From Triplophysa rosa (Eukaryota > Chordata > Actinopteri > Cypriniformes > Nemacheilidae): DNA of 64,000 bases. The stretch is taken from positions 9,706,976 through 9,770,975 of the forward strand of contig NC_079910.1 in the NCBI RefSeq assembly GCF_024868665.1, written 5' to 3'. The notes under the pieces are model-generated. The model searched no databases. It worked only from the letters and a program-made list of their open reading frames with translations, and was not told the origin of the DNA. This document shows, one piece after another, positions 34,101 through 46,627 of this stretch. Positions within the stretch are counted from its first letter, which is position 1, and every line of letters begins with the position of its first letter. The translations under genes and the position numbers were made by a program.

Positions 34101-34226
34101 ATGGGCAGTTAGTGCCCTCTGAGTTAATGGCGGCTGTTTTCCCATCAGGACAGCAGCCAAAAGCAGTGTTGTCACAGGAAGACCTTTCCTCGGCTGTGGG
34201 AAGAGTAGTTGTTGCTACTGTTGTAC
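34101..34226 (-). CDS. agrn: agrin exon: CysCys module 2 with neurotrypsin alpha-site region
   Basis: 126-nt exon, phase 1 on both sides. It reads (G)TVATTTLPTAEERSSCDNT then AFGCCPDGKTAAINSEGTNC and P. It corresponds to [20 protein letters not shown] of mammalian agrin, where neurotrypsin cuts between Arg and Ala (alpha site). Here the scissile pair would be Arg-Ser. The FGCCPDGKT-A...NCP motif repeats that of the exon at 48510-48626. Acceptor TCTCTCCAG, donor gtaagtta. Confidence 0.95.
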
Positions 34227-36166
34227 CTGGAGAGAGAGACGGAGATCATTTTTATATAGTCTCAAATGTCACACCGCTTCACCAAAATCTGTTTAACAGC
34301 AGCCAACCTGTCTGTAAATATTTCTAGGATTTTCAAGGCACCTGTAGGTCAAAACTAGTTCGAATTGATATCTCTGTACCCGCAAAAAAACAATTAACAT
34401 GTCATGTTGCGTCGAATACGGGAAGAAAATTATGGTGTAAATAATTACAGAGGAAGACGGCTGTATGGTTGCCTATTTGATTTGCAGTAAACAATCCACG
34501 AGTAGCTGTGAAATTACTTTTATCTCTTACTTGATGCGTCCCTACTTTTTAAGACTTGTTTACGCAGACGCTAACAATAGCTTGTTAAAAATCTCTCGGC
34601 TACGGATGCAGCCATACACCTGCAAGTATATATTGAAGATTACAACTATCTCCCGCTTGCCAAACAAGCCATAAAGCCGTCAGATGTTCAAGGGCACTGT
34701 GGGTATGATAGAGGCAGTGCGTGAACAAGATAGTGAGCGGTGGAAAATGACTTTTGGAGGATAGCTGGAAAACATCGCTGGGTAGCTTTGCTGCAGCTCC
34801 GTACAAATTTATGTGCACGTCGACCGCCACGCTTCTTCAGAATAGCAGGCTACTGGTTCACTGGGAGGCAGAAAGTCATCAAAAAGTCCCAAGAGACACC
34901 TACTATTGCGATTTCAGACAAGTTTCATGTGTCCTGCATCGAAGAGCGTTTTGTTCCAACAGTGACAAGAGAATAAATAACATAAACAACATATTCAAGA
35001 CCTGCTGTATTTTATTTTATTTGCTCAGGGAGTTAAACTGTGTGTTTGCAGAGTTAGCATTAGCTGAGTCTGTCTGCTTAGTGTATCGTTGTGGTGAAAG
35101 ACACAAAAAACAACAAGGACATGGAAATGTATGCTTTTGCCATGAGACTATAATTTCATAAATTGGCGATATTTATTAATCGTTAAATAAAATTGAAGTT
35201 GTGTGGCTTTTAGCTCATGTGCGTTAGCTTTAAGCCCAACTGTATGGTGGCGTATTGCCGCCATTTTTTAGGAAATGGAAAAATGTTTAATCATTTTTTA
35301 TATAAAGTTTAATAATTAAACAGTATTAAAGTTAACAAAATGTTTTTAATGCGTTCCATTGGTTAAAAATTGTTTTTTAAACCTACAGACAGATGTGTGA
35401 CCATTAGTAATGGTTTAGGAAAAATGTAAAACACAAACTATGGACATATTCGGGCTCCACCCAACAGCAACAATGTACCAGATATATGTTTTATATATGG
35501 GTACCAAAATGATTGACGACTCATATTTTTGTTCAATAAAATTATCTAGAAATAGAATCTCACCTCCTTCTAATTTAAGAATACAGTAGTAGCTGCATTT
35601 TAAATGTTTTCATCCAAAGTAAAAACTAAAATATATATCAAGTTAAAACTAGAAAAAGCCCATCCCAACTTTGTTTTAATAGAAAATTGGTCGACAAAGG
35701 AAAGAAAGCTGTGTCCTTAAAAACATTTCTCAGGATGTTTGAATATTCACTCTATGTTCTTAATTTCAGTTCAGTCTGTGCAAAATTAGCTCCAGTGAGA
35801 AAAAGCAAGAGCTCTTGTATTGTCTCCAAGATAAAAGACATCCAGAGGAGTCTTACTCATAAGGTTAGGCCACATTGAAAACTGAAGGTAGTCATTTTGG
35901 TGAATTATTTGAGTGATTCCAAATGAAAATTGCTCCCTTAGTGGTTGATGTCAGGTGTCAAAACCCCTCAGATAATAATGGGCTCTGAGATAATGGGGAA
36001 TGTTAAATTGATACGTCATTACAATTCAAGCTGAGGTCATTTCACATACAAGGTCAGTCCACATAAAGGAGAATTTCATCTTCTCTTGTCATCAGTTCCT
36101 CACAATTATGCCGAAACCCCTTATGACTGATAGAATATGGTGAATGTATTGAATGGTCTGCATTAC
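34227..36166 (-). other. agrn intron, no recognised feature
   Basis: 1,940-bp AT-rich intron. Plus-strand open frames at 34740-35161 carry no recognisable motif. No repeat family was identified with confidence. Confidence 0.65.
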
Positions 36167-36538
36167 CAAGTGGCTCATCTCCGCTCGCCTCCACGCCGCT
36201 ACCCTCCATGTCGTCATCCCCACTAGGCTCTCCACTGCCCGATTCCTCAAAGGAAAAACGTCTTGAGCCCAGGGATGAAGACGGGGTGTTGGTGGGTTTG
36301 TATGGTGTGGAGGGCTCGTGGGTGTAAGGAGATATGGAGGGCTTTTCTTCCTGTGACACCCTCGGAGGTGGCAGTGCCTCCACCACAGAGCTGTCCAGTT
36401 CTTCGAGAAAGCTTGGGGCGGTGGTGAAGGTGGTGGTGTGGCCATGGTCCTGGCTGGTGATCTTGACGTAAGCGGAGGGAGGGGTGGTGTGGGGGGTGTT
36501 TGGGAAGTGGGTAGGTTTGGCCGCCGGCTCAATGGATT
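36167..36538 (-). CDS. agrn: agrin exon: Ser/Thr/Pro-rich and Ser-Gly rich region
   Basis: 372-nt exon, phase 1 on both sides, 124 residues. The first two thirds are Pro/Ser/Thr-rich (THFPNTPHTTPPSAY, THEPSTPYKPTNTPSSS), a probable mucin-like stretch. The last third, FEESGSGEPSGDDDMEGSGV then EASGDEPL, holds several Ser-Gly pairs among acidic residues, the usual context for glycosaminoglycan attachment. Mammalian agrin has the same composition between FS9 and the CysCys module and also ends ...EPL. The codon reading runs open from 36644, but TTCTCCCAG at 36539 is the acceptor. A second long frame on the same strand is a shadow. Confidence 0.93.
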
Positions 36539-37702
36539 CTGGGAGAAAGCAGGAATGGAATGATGGGTAAGCATAAATGGAAATGTATTTCTGTAAGCCT
36601 CCCCAACGCAATTTTTTTCTTTCTACCCCCCACTTGTTTGTCACCTTTCATTTCTACCTTCATCGGCCCACCCCCTTCCTCCTGGCATTTACAAAAAAAG
36701 GCCCTGCGAGAACCCAGCATGGTGTGTATATCCTGTGCAATGCTTTGTACGCCTCGCAGATTCATATCAAAATCAGACACATGAATATTGCTAGGAATAA
36801 ACTCACTATAGCCTCCAAAAAAACCTTCATGGTTCAATCACATCATTTAAGCTACATTACACCCGACACCTGAAAAGAGCCCATTTCACAGCCAAAGAAA
36901 TAGATTTAGCCTTTATTTAGTCTTAAACTAATGAACTGTGCTTGGTGAAAAACAGGGTTGCCGCTCTGCGGCTTTGATTCTTTGAATTTATTTTTTAAAG
37001 CCAGGCTTTCAGAAAAGCTCAAACTAATCATTAAACAGAGACTTGACCAGGAGTGTTTATATACCGCTGAATGTGATTTCAATTGCAGAATACGGTTCAT
37101 CTACACGTCTACGAGAGAACGTGGGTGTGTGCGCTTGTGCATGCGAGGGAGTGCCTGTAGATATGAATTATATATACATATTCAGATGTTGCTCTACTGC
37201 AGGGATGCTTTAATCACAGACAGCCAGAGCCTCTAGTGATGAATGATTGATATAAATAGGGCAGAAAAGCAGGGTTTAGCTGTGGCTTCAAAGAGAGCCC
37301 TCACTTCATGCAGGCATCCATCGAAGCTCCAATCACCAGTCTTGTCAACACACTGGCAATCCTCTCCACTGAAGCAGCCTCGCCAGAGAGCCCAGCTCTA
37401 GTGAACATTTTCAGTGTGGGTTTGTTTTTGAAAGCCAACATGTGTATAAGGCTGTCACAATATCAGATTTACATTGCGTGGTTATTGTGGTGAAAAGAAT
37501 TCACAGTAGGGATATTATCGTAATAACCAGAGAAATGCTATTAGCACAAATGCTAATCCCCGAAAATGCTAATCATTCAAATTCATCTTTAATTTTGTTT
37601 TCCTTTTCTGCCCAATGAACCTCTCTCAAAATCTAGTTTCGAGTTTCAAGTTTGACTTATTGGCTGACCAAAGTGCTGTTCATAGGAAAATAGAACAGAC
37701 TA

Positions 37703-37732
37703 ATAAAAATAAATAAATAAATAAAAAAGTCA
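37703..37732. repeat. (AAAT)n microsatellite
   Basis: A short run of AAAT units (aaataaataaataaataaaa). Ordinary simple repeat. Confidence 0.85.
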
Positions 37733-37938
37733 ACAAATCTAATATAAAAAAATAATCTAAGTGTTGGAAGGCAGGGAGAGAGCAAGGTAGTTCGTAACCA
37801 TTGCGGGTTTTAGGGTCAAAATGTATTAATGAACTAATATTGATTATTGAGGTTTTTAATATCACGGTTATTGTCAATATGGGTATAATGTGACACCCCT
37901 AACACATATAATGTTTTGGCTTCCTAGAAAAGCTATTA

Positions 37939-38304
37939 AAGGTTCAGTGTAGGACATTTAGTAGCATCTAGCGGTGAGGTTGCGAACTGCAACCACTTCC
38001 ACCCCTTCCTAATACTCCCTTCTACACTCCTTCCTTCTACTATGATGACGTCACATTTTCGCTTTGTAGCTGAAGGAGATTACGTATTTTCGAAACGCGC
38101 GCTGTAGAGCAGTTTGTCAGTTTAGGGCTATTTTAGAAACCACATGGCGAACTCCATGTAATGGACCCAGTGTATGTAGACAGAAATAGCGTATTAACAA
38201 CATAACGCATCATTATGTAAAGTCTTTCCACACATCTGACAACTTAGTTATGTATATTATATTGCATTTCTCTCAATAGATCCTCCAAACATTTAAACCT
38301 TTAA
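37939..38304. mobile_element. family-2 fish repeat, uninterrupted copy
   Basis: It begins aaaggttcagtgtaggac and runs through gtagcatctagcggtgaggt, tttcgaaacgcgcgctgtag and tagttatgtatattatattg. It ends near tagatcctccaaacatttaa. It gives the uninterrupted layout against which the split copies at 12657-14248 and 41886-43162 can be read. Confidence 0.75.
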
Positions 38305-38395
38305 ACATTTCCACCATTATTGCCTAAAAACAAATTTGTAAAAAACCTGACAAATAGCGGGGCATGTTGTCACACAGAATATATGGTTAAGGGCC

Positions 38396-40850
38396 TGTTC
38401 ACATTAGGAACAATAACTATAGAGATACCTGTATACTACAACGTTAACTATTAGTGTTTACACTAACTGATCATAACATTTACATGTACAAAATAAACGG
38501 ATATCTATCCAAAATCAGCTTAAAAATAAACCTGTTTTCATGTGTTTACATGCATAGTAATAAACCAGCTATGCATAAAACCGCGTTTACATGGAAGTTT
38601 GAGACTTGACGGATTTCTCGATTGCAGTGACATCACCGTCGAGTCTGTTTAGTAATTAAAATTGCAGCGGGAAAACGGTCAGAAGCTGTATTTTTATATC
38701 TCTTCTCATGTCCGCAGTACCTGCATATGCAACAATAGTTCTTCATTTTGAAGTTTCTACATCAACTGCATGATTCAAGAGCGGACTTTTAGGCGTTATT
38801 TTACTATTACTTCCGTTTGGGACGTTTACTATTGTGCTGTCAGACATGCGCACATAAACAAAACTGAGAAAACACCGGTAAAGGCATTTACATGCAGCGC
38901 GAAATCGGAGTAATGGGCAAAAAACTACCTCTGGCGAGCGGGTTTTGCTTACGCCGTTTATGAGCTTTCCCTGATAAAAGAAATCTGTTTACATGACCTA
39001 CTTGTTATCAGCTTATTAGGCATAATCGGAGTAAGACTGTGGATGTAAACGCACTCATTGTTTATCCTAACCGGATACGGCGCGACAAGAGACAAAAGAA
39101 CGCATTAGAACCCATTATAATTTTAAATTTTGTCCACACCGGACGTGGCGCGATGCGGTGCGACAATCCCATTAGAACAAGCAGTGTGTTGCGTCAGCGC
39201 TGGCGCTATGGTGGGGCATTCGAGGGCCGTGCCTCCCCCCCTAGCGGTCATTGATGCCCTTCCTTCCACAGGCCATGGCGTAATGTTTATAAACAGTGGT
39301 AGGCCTACTTCATGGTTTTCTGGAAGTGCATAAACTATTGAGAGGTGGATAAACTATTTCTGACATGTGTTGCGGGAATATGGGCATTGTCCCTTTAAGA
39401 AGCATGGGGTTTGTAGTCCTGGCCGTACTGAATGATGGGAAAAGTAGTGCGGGTGCGGTGTATTCACGTATGTGAGAGAAAAGTAGCAGACGGAGAAAAG
39501 GAGAGTAAGCTACTTTTGAGGTTTGTTGTTTTCTTTATAAATTCGTGAAACCACCCGGGAGTTCAAGTGATTGTCAAATGGTATAGTGATGGATGGAACT
39601 TTCGCTGACGAGATTAAACAACGTGCTTTGTAATAACTTTGTCGGCTCATCATTGTGAGAAATGGACCAGAGCAAACTGTTACAGCTAATATTATCTGCG
39701 ATCGGAGAGGCGTATTAACAAAAAGGTAACACATGTCAGAGATGGGTAAACTGCATTTATTTGCATTTAGCCTCCACTACAGCCCTCCGCTGTGTGTGAC
39801 TGTGCTGGAGTAGCGAGGGCATAACTTTACCCCACCCCTTTCTGGGGACATTCTAAAACGCTTAACGTGAAAAATGCTTAACGTAGCTTAACGTACCTAA
39901 ACAGCGATCAAGGAAAACCAAATTTCTGTCAAACCTTCCTTATACTAAACACTTGCTGCTGTCAAAAGAACGAGCTCTTGGTCCGCGGATAAACTGCAAC
40001 GCCAATTAGCCTACTGACGCAATAGCCACGCAAGCATTTGTGCCACAAGAACGCGCTGTATCATCTCATTTATATTTCTGTCCCTTTTTATCAGAGCTTT
40101 TAGAAACATTTGTGCTGTTTTGTTCTAGTTTGCTCCACAGGCTATTCAGCTCGATGTACAACACTGAAGCCAGTAGTTAGCAACTTTACCTTTCAGCCTC
40201 ATTTCTTAATATTGGTTTCATTATTCACTTTATCCGCGGACCAAGAGCTCGTTCTTTTGACAGCAGCAAGTGTTTATTACAAGGAAGGTTTGACAGAAAT
40301 TTGGTTTTCCTTGATCGCTGTTTAGGTACGTTAAGCTACGTTAAGCGTTTTTCACGTTAAGCATTTTAGAATATTCCCCTTTCTGCCTTTTATTATCGTC
40401 TTCGTGTGTGTGACTGAGTAAACTGTGTGCATAGGGCTACCACATAGCCTCGACTAAGTGACATGATATGGAAATGAACAAAAACAAGACAAAACTGCGT
40501 CAAAATATTTCTCAAACGGCAGTGCCCCCCGCCGATGACCCAATGCCCCTCCAGTAGATCTGCTCTGGCGCCGACTCCGTGTCGCGTTGCATCGCGCCGC
40601 GTCCGTTGTAGACACGGTGTAAGATCGTGAGCTGCGGTTTCACATTTTAAATGCATGAGCCCTTTAAATTTAAATGGTTTTGATTGGCTGTCAATGTTTT
40701 ATCAATTATCATTAATCAGCACTTTGAAAGTGATGCCAACAATATCGTTCATCTGTTGTAATGTAGATCCCACTATTCTTTTAAGCTGAGATTCACTTTT
40801 TAAAACTAACTTTATTGTTATCGTTCTTAGCGTGAATAAACCTTTAACCT
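38396..40850. mobile_element. composite DNA element with nested inverted repeats
   Basis: The outer ends ttcacattaggaacaataac (left) and gttatcgttcttagcgtgaa (right) are inverted. Inside, 39853-39993 and 40231-40372 are near-perfect inverted arms of about 141 bp (ttaacgtgaaaaatgcttaa; gtccgcggataaac) with a ~240-bp loop. Several MITE-like units appear stacked. No transposase was found. Confidence 0.55.
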
Positions 40851-41885
40851 GTTAAAGACTTTTTAGCCAAATTTAACCTCGCTACAAAAGGGACAAGGGG
40901 ACCAACAAAGGCAACTGGTGATAATACACAACCTTCTGCTAAACTCTTGCGAATCCCCTATGTACATTCTAACAGTGCTTGGTTGGGAACACGTTAACAT
41001 GCTAGCGTAGGCTCTTAATTACATGCTAATCATCTTGCATTCAAACAGCGAGTAGCTGACGGGGTGTGAAATGTGATACCTTACAGAAATACTACATCTA
41101 TCAGGAGTGGAGGAGAGAGAGAGTAGATACGGGAAGCTTTGTGAAAGAGTACTGCGATGCTATCAGTGTGTGTCACGGCACACGTTTTCTTTTTTCAACT
41201 GGCTGCACCTGTCATTCAGGAGCCCAGCCTAGCGTTGGCTCCAAGGGAAAGAGAGATCCGGGGTGCAGAGCTCCAGTCGCTCATCGAGCTCTGAGTTTTG
41301 TGACACAAAGGCACACACGGAAAGAGCGCAACCGGCAGCGGGAGCAGCTGAGTGGAAGCTCGCTTTAATCATGTTTAACGCTCCATTTGCTTTTCAGAGA
41401 GGCAAGCTGCACAATTAGGAGATGCAAAAATCATTGTCATTTTCAGCAACCATAGCCATATAGTTACTTTTTGAAAGGCTGTTATTAAGATGGCTTACGC
41501 ACGAGTGTGCGTGTGAGTATTCTGGCTGGGAAAACGACAGAGGAATAAATGGATGAAAACCAACTAAATAAGGCGTTTACAAAAATAACGGGAGCTGGAG
41601 AGTGGTAAAAAAGATTAAAAGAATGTTCCAAAGTTCAAAACAAGTTAAGCAACATAAACAGCATCTGTGATGCTGATGATTATCGCAGAAAATAATTTCA
41701 GCGCGTCCTTCGGTTTGTAAAAACAAGCAGATGTGATTTGATGAGACTCCAGCAGCACATGGTCCGTCTGTCTGTGAAATACAGCGAAATGGCCTGTTGC
41801 TCATCTTAATCTTAGTTGTTGGGATATAAATACAGATTCAAAATGGAAGAGCTCTAATTATTACTTTTTTTCAAGCATGCCTGGT

Positions 41886-43162
41886 TAAAGGTCCCATCTG
41901 TCATTTTATTGAGGATGTATTGACAGAAATGCAATATAATATATGCATAACTATGTCTTCAGATGTGTCTACATACATTGCAGGTCCCCTTTTCTACAGT
42001 AGCCCTAAATGGACAAACTGCTCTACAGTATGTTTCGTAAATACTAGGGGTGTAACGATACTTTGTATTTCGATATTTCGCGATGCAAAAATGTTACGAT
42101 GCGCATCGTAGCGAGATGGGGATATTTTATGATATGTTTAATTCTATTCGTTCAGCGGTCAAGACGCTGCCGACTCTGCGCCAGCACGTCACTTGTGCAT
42201 ATCTCACATATGCGGTAGAGAGAGAAGTCTCTGTGAGAAGGGGAAGCACAAGACACAATCTGTGTCTCCAAGTGGTTTACAAAGCTTCATATTTTCCTTC
42301 ACAATCGCCGTTAAAACAAAGCAAACTTGAAGCGTGACTGCAGGCGAGTCACCCCGAAACTCATTACAAAGGCAGCACAAACGTTTTTAAATGCCAATGT
42401 TAATTTATCCGCTAACGTGAGCTGCTGCATAACGTGATATGCAACATAAAGCCAAAAGAAACCAGCGCTATTCCGATCAGAGAAGCGATGAAGTGAGACG
42501 TACTGTATATTAAAAGATCTAATGACATGCTTAAAAAACAAGTCTGTGATTTGCATGATTGAAGAAATGTAATACAGTTTATATAATATGTCTTTTTGAA
42601 AGATGTTTCTCATTCATTACTGTCTCAAGCAAAGACAGCGCAGCTTCAAAGAGACACGTTAAATTAGTTAATCCAGATAGATTTTAGTAGACTAATATAA
42701 TGTTGATTTCGTCGACTAAAAATAGACTAAAACTATGATAAATTGGGATAAAACTAAATAGCATTTTAGTCAAAAGACTATGACTAAAACTAAATCAAAA
42801 TTTGCTGTCAAAATTGACACTGATTTTAATTCTAATTTCAGTTAAGCCTTAAAATGTTAAAATTCTTTATTAAGTTGTATGTGCAACAAAATAAGTTACT
42901 GAATTTATTCATATTTTGAAAATAAATGTTATTAGAATTTTTAATTTTGTTCAAAATATCGAGATGTGTATCGTATCGTGAACCCAGCATCGAGATATGT
43001 ATTGAATCGTGAGCTGAGTGTATCGTTACACCTCTAGTAAATACGTTATCTCCTTCGGCAAGGAAGCGAAAACGTGATGACATCTGTGTGTCAGCCTTCG
43101 TAGTGCTTCAGAAGGGAGGGGTGGAGTGAGCCATTGGTAAATTTCATATACTGGACCTTTAA
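41886..43162. mobile_element. family-2 repeat (reverse orientation) split by hAT
   Basis: The left part (taaaggtcccatctgtcatt, ttgacagaaatgcaatataa, gtagccctaaatggacaaac) and right part (acgttatctccttcggcaag, gaaaacgtgatgacatc, ctggaccttta) make one inverted copy of the repeat at 37939-38304. Confidence 0.8.
42045..43036. mobile_element. hAT-type element with perfect 8-bp TSD
   Basis: 992-bp element with inverted ends taggggtgtaacgata and tatcgttacacctcta. The direct repeat gtaaatac flanks it at 42037-42044 and 43037-43044. It is inserted in the family-2 repeat. Sub-terminal tracts of tatcgtatcgtga type are typical of fish hAT MITEs. No transposase frame remains. Confidence 0.9.
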
Positions 43163-45768
43163 CTTAAAATGCATTTACAATAATGCACTTATAATAGAAG
43201 TATATGGGGATAAGGCATTTTTGAAATGTTTATACACGTTCGTTTTTATAGTATAAAATACAAAAAGCTATCAAGTTGTTTGAACTGTTCTTTTGTTCTA
43301 GGTGGATAAACTATTTTCCATAATTCCTGTAGGAGGACTTTGCTTACGAAAATCTCTTTCTGGCATTCTGTGTATTCAGGTGTTGTTGACACGATTTATT
43401 AGATTTACATGCTAATTAGATGAGTTGAAAACATGAATATAACGTTGGACAGATGAGAGGCAAGCAATTTGATCATGCTACAGGTTACGTTAATACTACG
43501 TTACATTAGCGTTATGTTTACAGTATACATTCAAAGCAGTGTGTATTTTAACGTTTATCCAGGTACAATTCCTTTCCCCACATCCATCCGTTTTTGGTAC
43601 CTCACTGTAATTGTGATTTGTATTAATTTTTGCAAACTCAAGGACTATTCCAAATGATTTTCTGCAGTAACTGACAGCATGTGACAGATGCTCGTGATAA
43701 AGCTTAAATTGCTCTGAACCCAAAAATTCATTTTAGAACAAAAACAGGAAAATCTAAGCACAGAGCCGCTTGTGCCATATGCTAATGTGTAGTCTGCCAA
43801 TTTGCTGCAAATATGCAGGTGATGACACCATATGTGCGCACAAGGAACTGCCAGGCTTGGACTCTCCATGTGCCAAAAGTTTCTCAGCCATTCAAGACCT
43901 CGAATGCCCCACGTCATGTACCAAGATGCGCTACTGATTGCCTCATCTGCCGCCCGCGACGACAACACGCAGAGAAACTCGCTCGTTCTGTGGCGCTGTG
44001 TGTTCCACAGCTCCATTTGCCACAGAAAAGAGTCGATGATGAGAGAGGATGCTGAGCTTAGTGGGAAAACAAAAGAGAAATACGTAGAGACAGGAAGGCT
44101 TTCGGCTAATTTACACCCAGTCACACGTGAAATGAGCTTGCGTTCGAACCCTTCTACTGTACCTCAGGGCTGCCGATCAGTCTGCAGCCTGTGCATGCTT
44201 TACCCCACATGTTGGGGAAGGAATTAATAAATGGTGCTGCTGTTGCCAGTTCCGCCTCAGGCTGGTGGAGATCCAACCTAACCTCTTTACTTCCTCCAAG
44301 ATCCCTAAATAAACCAAGAACAGGAGCTGGATTCCGGTCGTGTCGACAGGTAATGCCAAGAGAAAAAAGAAAGACAGGTTCTTTGTCTAAAGATTCTGCG
44401 GATGAAGATAACGGTCTGCCCATGATCTCAAAACACAAGTTTGTGGTGTTATACAATAGTTACTGTAGATCTAGATGGTATTTTCTAACTTTAGGGGACA
44501 GTTTGCAAATACATTTATTAATGCTAAAATGTATAAATGAAACCGAGATCACTTATCACAAGAATGATCAAATTATCCATAATGTGTACCAAACATACAC
44601 GCAAACAGCAAGCAATCTGCCAGATTGTGTGAACGACTGGTGTAAACCAAATCACTTATGCGGCTTTAACAGGACTGAACAAGTGGCATCGCAAGCTGAT
44701 GTTGAAAATGTCTGGCACCTGCCACTGGCCCAGCTCCAGGAATAGGCAGCTGGCGATGTCCACCGCATGCCATGCACATCTCCGAGCAGCTAGCTCCCTG
44801 CAGAATGCCCTGTGACGTGAGCTGGCATACTGCTACTTACATACAGCTGACATGAAAGTCCTAACCTTGGCCTTCTACCAGGTCCCCTACTCCCACACCA
44901 GCACAGATAAACCGAGACGGATAACTTGGGAATAAAGAGAGAGATGCCCTATTCTCTACACATGATGCTCTGTTTCCCAACAGCACCGGGACAGCGGGCG
45001 TCAGCAGCGGGATTTCAAGCGCTTCCACCCCAAACTGTGCAGTTAGCTCTCCCTAATCCACACAGGGGTGATGCAAATCAAACAGCTCAAATGTCGCCCA
45101 GTTCCAGGGGATTCAAAGTCTCCAGTCTGGAGCCAGGCAGCACGGCTCTATCTACAGGGGCGCATCTGCAGCTTTCTTTTCCCTCGAACACATGCCACCC
45201 ATATCAGCCCTCCAGTCCTTCCTCCTCAAAACAACAAACCTGGACATCATGTGACCCTATTTTGTTTTGTTCTGTTTACCCTAGCAAACCCTGTACAGAA
45301 TTCTGCAAAAGTTAATTTTCTTTATCAGTAAATTATTGAAACATATTTGAAATAATTATTTGAGAAGCAAAACTATGTAAGACACCAAAACCAAAAGTTT
45401 TCAGAGAACATATTTTGTCCTTTTTCTGTCTTTTTTTGATTTATGCAAAAATATATATACAATTTGCCAATGAGGTAAAAAGAAAAGATAATTTATCGAG
45501 GATAATCTTATTTAGTTATGCTTCTTTAGCAAATTTATGTTTTATGTTTAGGACATTCAGTACAAAATAAGAAAATATTAAATAAAATAAAATAAAAAAT
45601 ATTAAATAAAAAAATATTTTTGGCACTAAAGCTCATGATAGTTTGAAACGTGTGCCCCCCAGTCATTTTAATTCACAGTAAATCTCGACTTTTTCATAAA
45701 AACCTTTTCATAAAAATGCATAAATGCAAAAATAACTAAATACAAAAGAAGATGGAGACTAATCTCAC

Positions 45769-45874
45769 CTTTGCACTGGCCTAAATGCTCCACAGTTATT
45801 TCCATGTCTTGTCGGCAGGCAATGGTTCTCAGCTGGCACTGGTCAGCATAGGTGATCCCATCAGAACCACATAC
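45769..45874 (-). CDS. agrn: agrin exon: FS9 second half (Kazal)
   Basis: 106-nt exon, phase 0 in and 1 out. It encodes VCGSDGITYADQCQLRTIAC then RQDMEITVEHLGQCK, a Kazal domain with the C-G-S-D-G-x-T-Y signature. Mammalian FS9 reads [20 protein letters not shown] then RQ. The same 106-nt size and phases occur in the FS8 partner exon at 50730-50835. Acceptor GTGCACAG, donor gtgagatt. Confidence 0.97.
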
Positions 45875-45966
45875 CTGTGCACACACATTACACATTATTA
45901 AACGAGGAAGGTTCATTGTTAGTGTAGTAGCAGACTGCGAAAGAACTGTGATCTATGCAAGCTCAC

Positions 45967-46091
45967 CTTGGTCTTTTTTTTCTCATCACAGTCTGGTGAT
46001 GGGCATTCACAGTGAGCCTGTCCATTCACCTCAACACATGATGCCCCAAAGTGGCACACCAGCGCATCACAAGACTTGGGTGCCTCAGGTC
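45967..46091 (-). CDS. agrn: agrin exon: FS9 first half
   Basis: 125-nt exon, phase 1 in and 0 out. It reads (G)PEAPKSCDALVCHFGASCV then EVNGQAHCECPSPDCDEKKK, TK. It is the follistatin EGF-like half that precedes the Kazal half 92 bp away. CxxxxCxFGAxCVEvnGxAHCxCP matches vertebrate agrin FS9. Acceptor TTCCACAG, donor gtgagcttg. Confidence 0.96.
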
Positions 46092-46627
46092 CTGTGGAAT
46101 ATTTTGACGTTTTTAGTTACCTCACTAAAACAAAATGGATTTTTTTGTCGCTTTGTTACTCCATATTTAATATAAACTTTAGGATGTCCTCCACAAAAAT
46201 CCATTTGACAGAAGGACTTGCATAAGTAGGAGAGCTGTGGACCAGCTTCCCCATCACAGAACTACATCATCTAACATCAGAATACAGGACTGCAGGACCC
46301 CTTGCATGTGACAGCTTTTATCTGGCAGAATCGCTGCATGAGCTCTGCTATTCTGGGATTGTAGAGTTCATCAAGTCCTTCACTTTCTATTACACACCAA
46401 GCTAAACACAGTGGGGAACTGTTGCACTGTCAGTCCTGTGGTGCATTTGAAGATTAAACTTTGAAATTCATTGATCTAATTCGATTATAGTAGTCGCACA
46501 CAGGGTGAACTAACACCTATAGTTTTCCACTCACTGGTTAATAATGTTCAAAATGATTAGATGTCTGAGAATATGTCAGCCTGTTATCTGATCAACCTGG
46601 TTGTTTTCCAGGTCAACTCGACACTCT

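Larger units (their letters stand above)
36539..45768 (-). other. largest agrn intron, repeat-rich
   Basis: 9,230-bp intron, the longest in the window. It contains an AAAT simple repeat (37703-37732), a family-2 repeat (37939-38304), a complex inverted-repeat region (38396-40850), a second family-2 repeat split by a hAT element (41886-43162) and low-complexity AAAT near 45575-45620. The stretch 43.6-45.3 kb has several open frames on both strands without recognisable domains. An extra Ser/Thr exon cannot be excluded. Confidence 0.65.

Noticed and set aside
36092..36574. 160-residue minus-strand frame rich in Pro, His and Arg
   Set aside because: It is the wrong-frame shadow of the Ser/Thr-rich agrin exon 36167-36538, whose phase is fixed by both splice sites and the neighbours.
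43645..44124. 159-residue minus-strand frame
   Set aside because: Not agrin-like, no motif, overlapped by an antisense frame of 131 residues; treated as chance open sequence in the large intron.
44191..44745. 184-residue open frame on the plus strand, the longest uninterrupted frame besides agrin exons
   Set aside because: No domain, low-complexity-free but unrecognisable sequence, no promoter or splice context, and overlapping frames of similar length on the other strand. Most likely chance.
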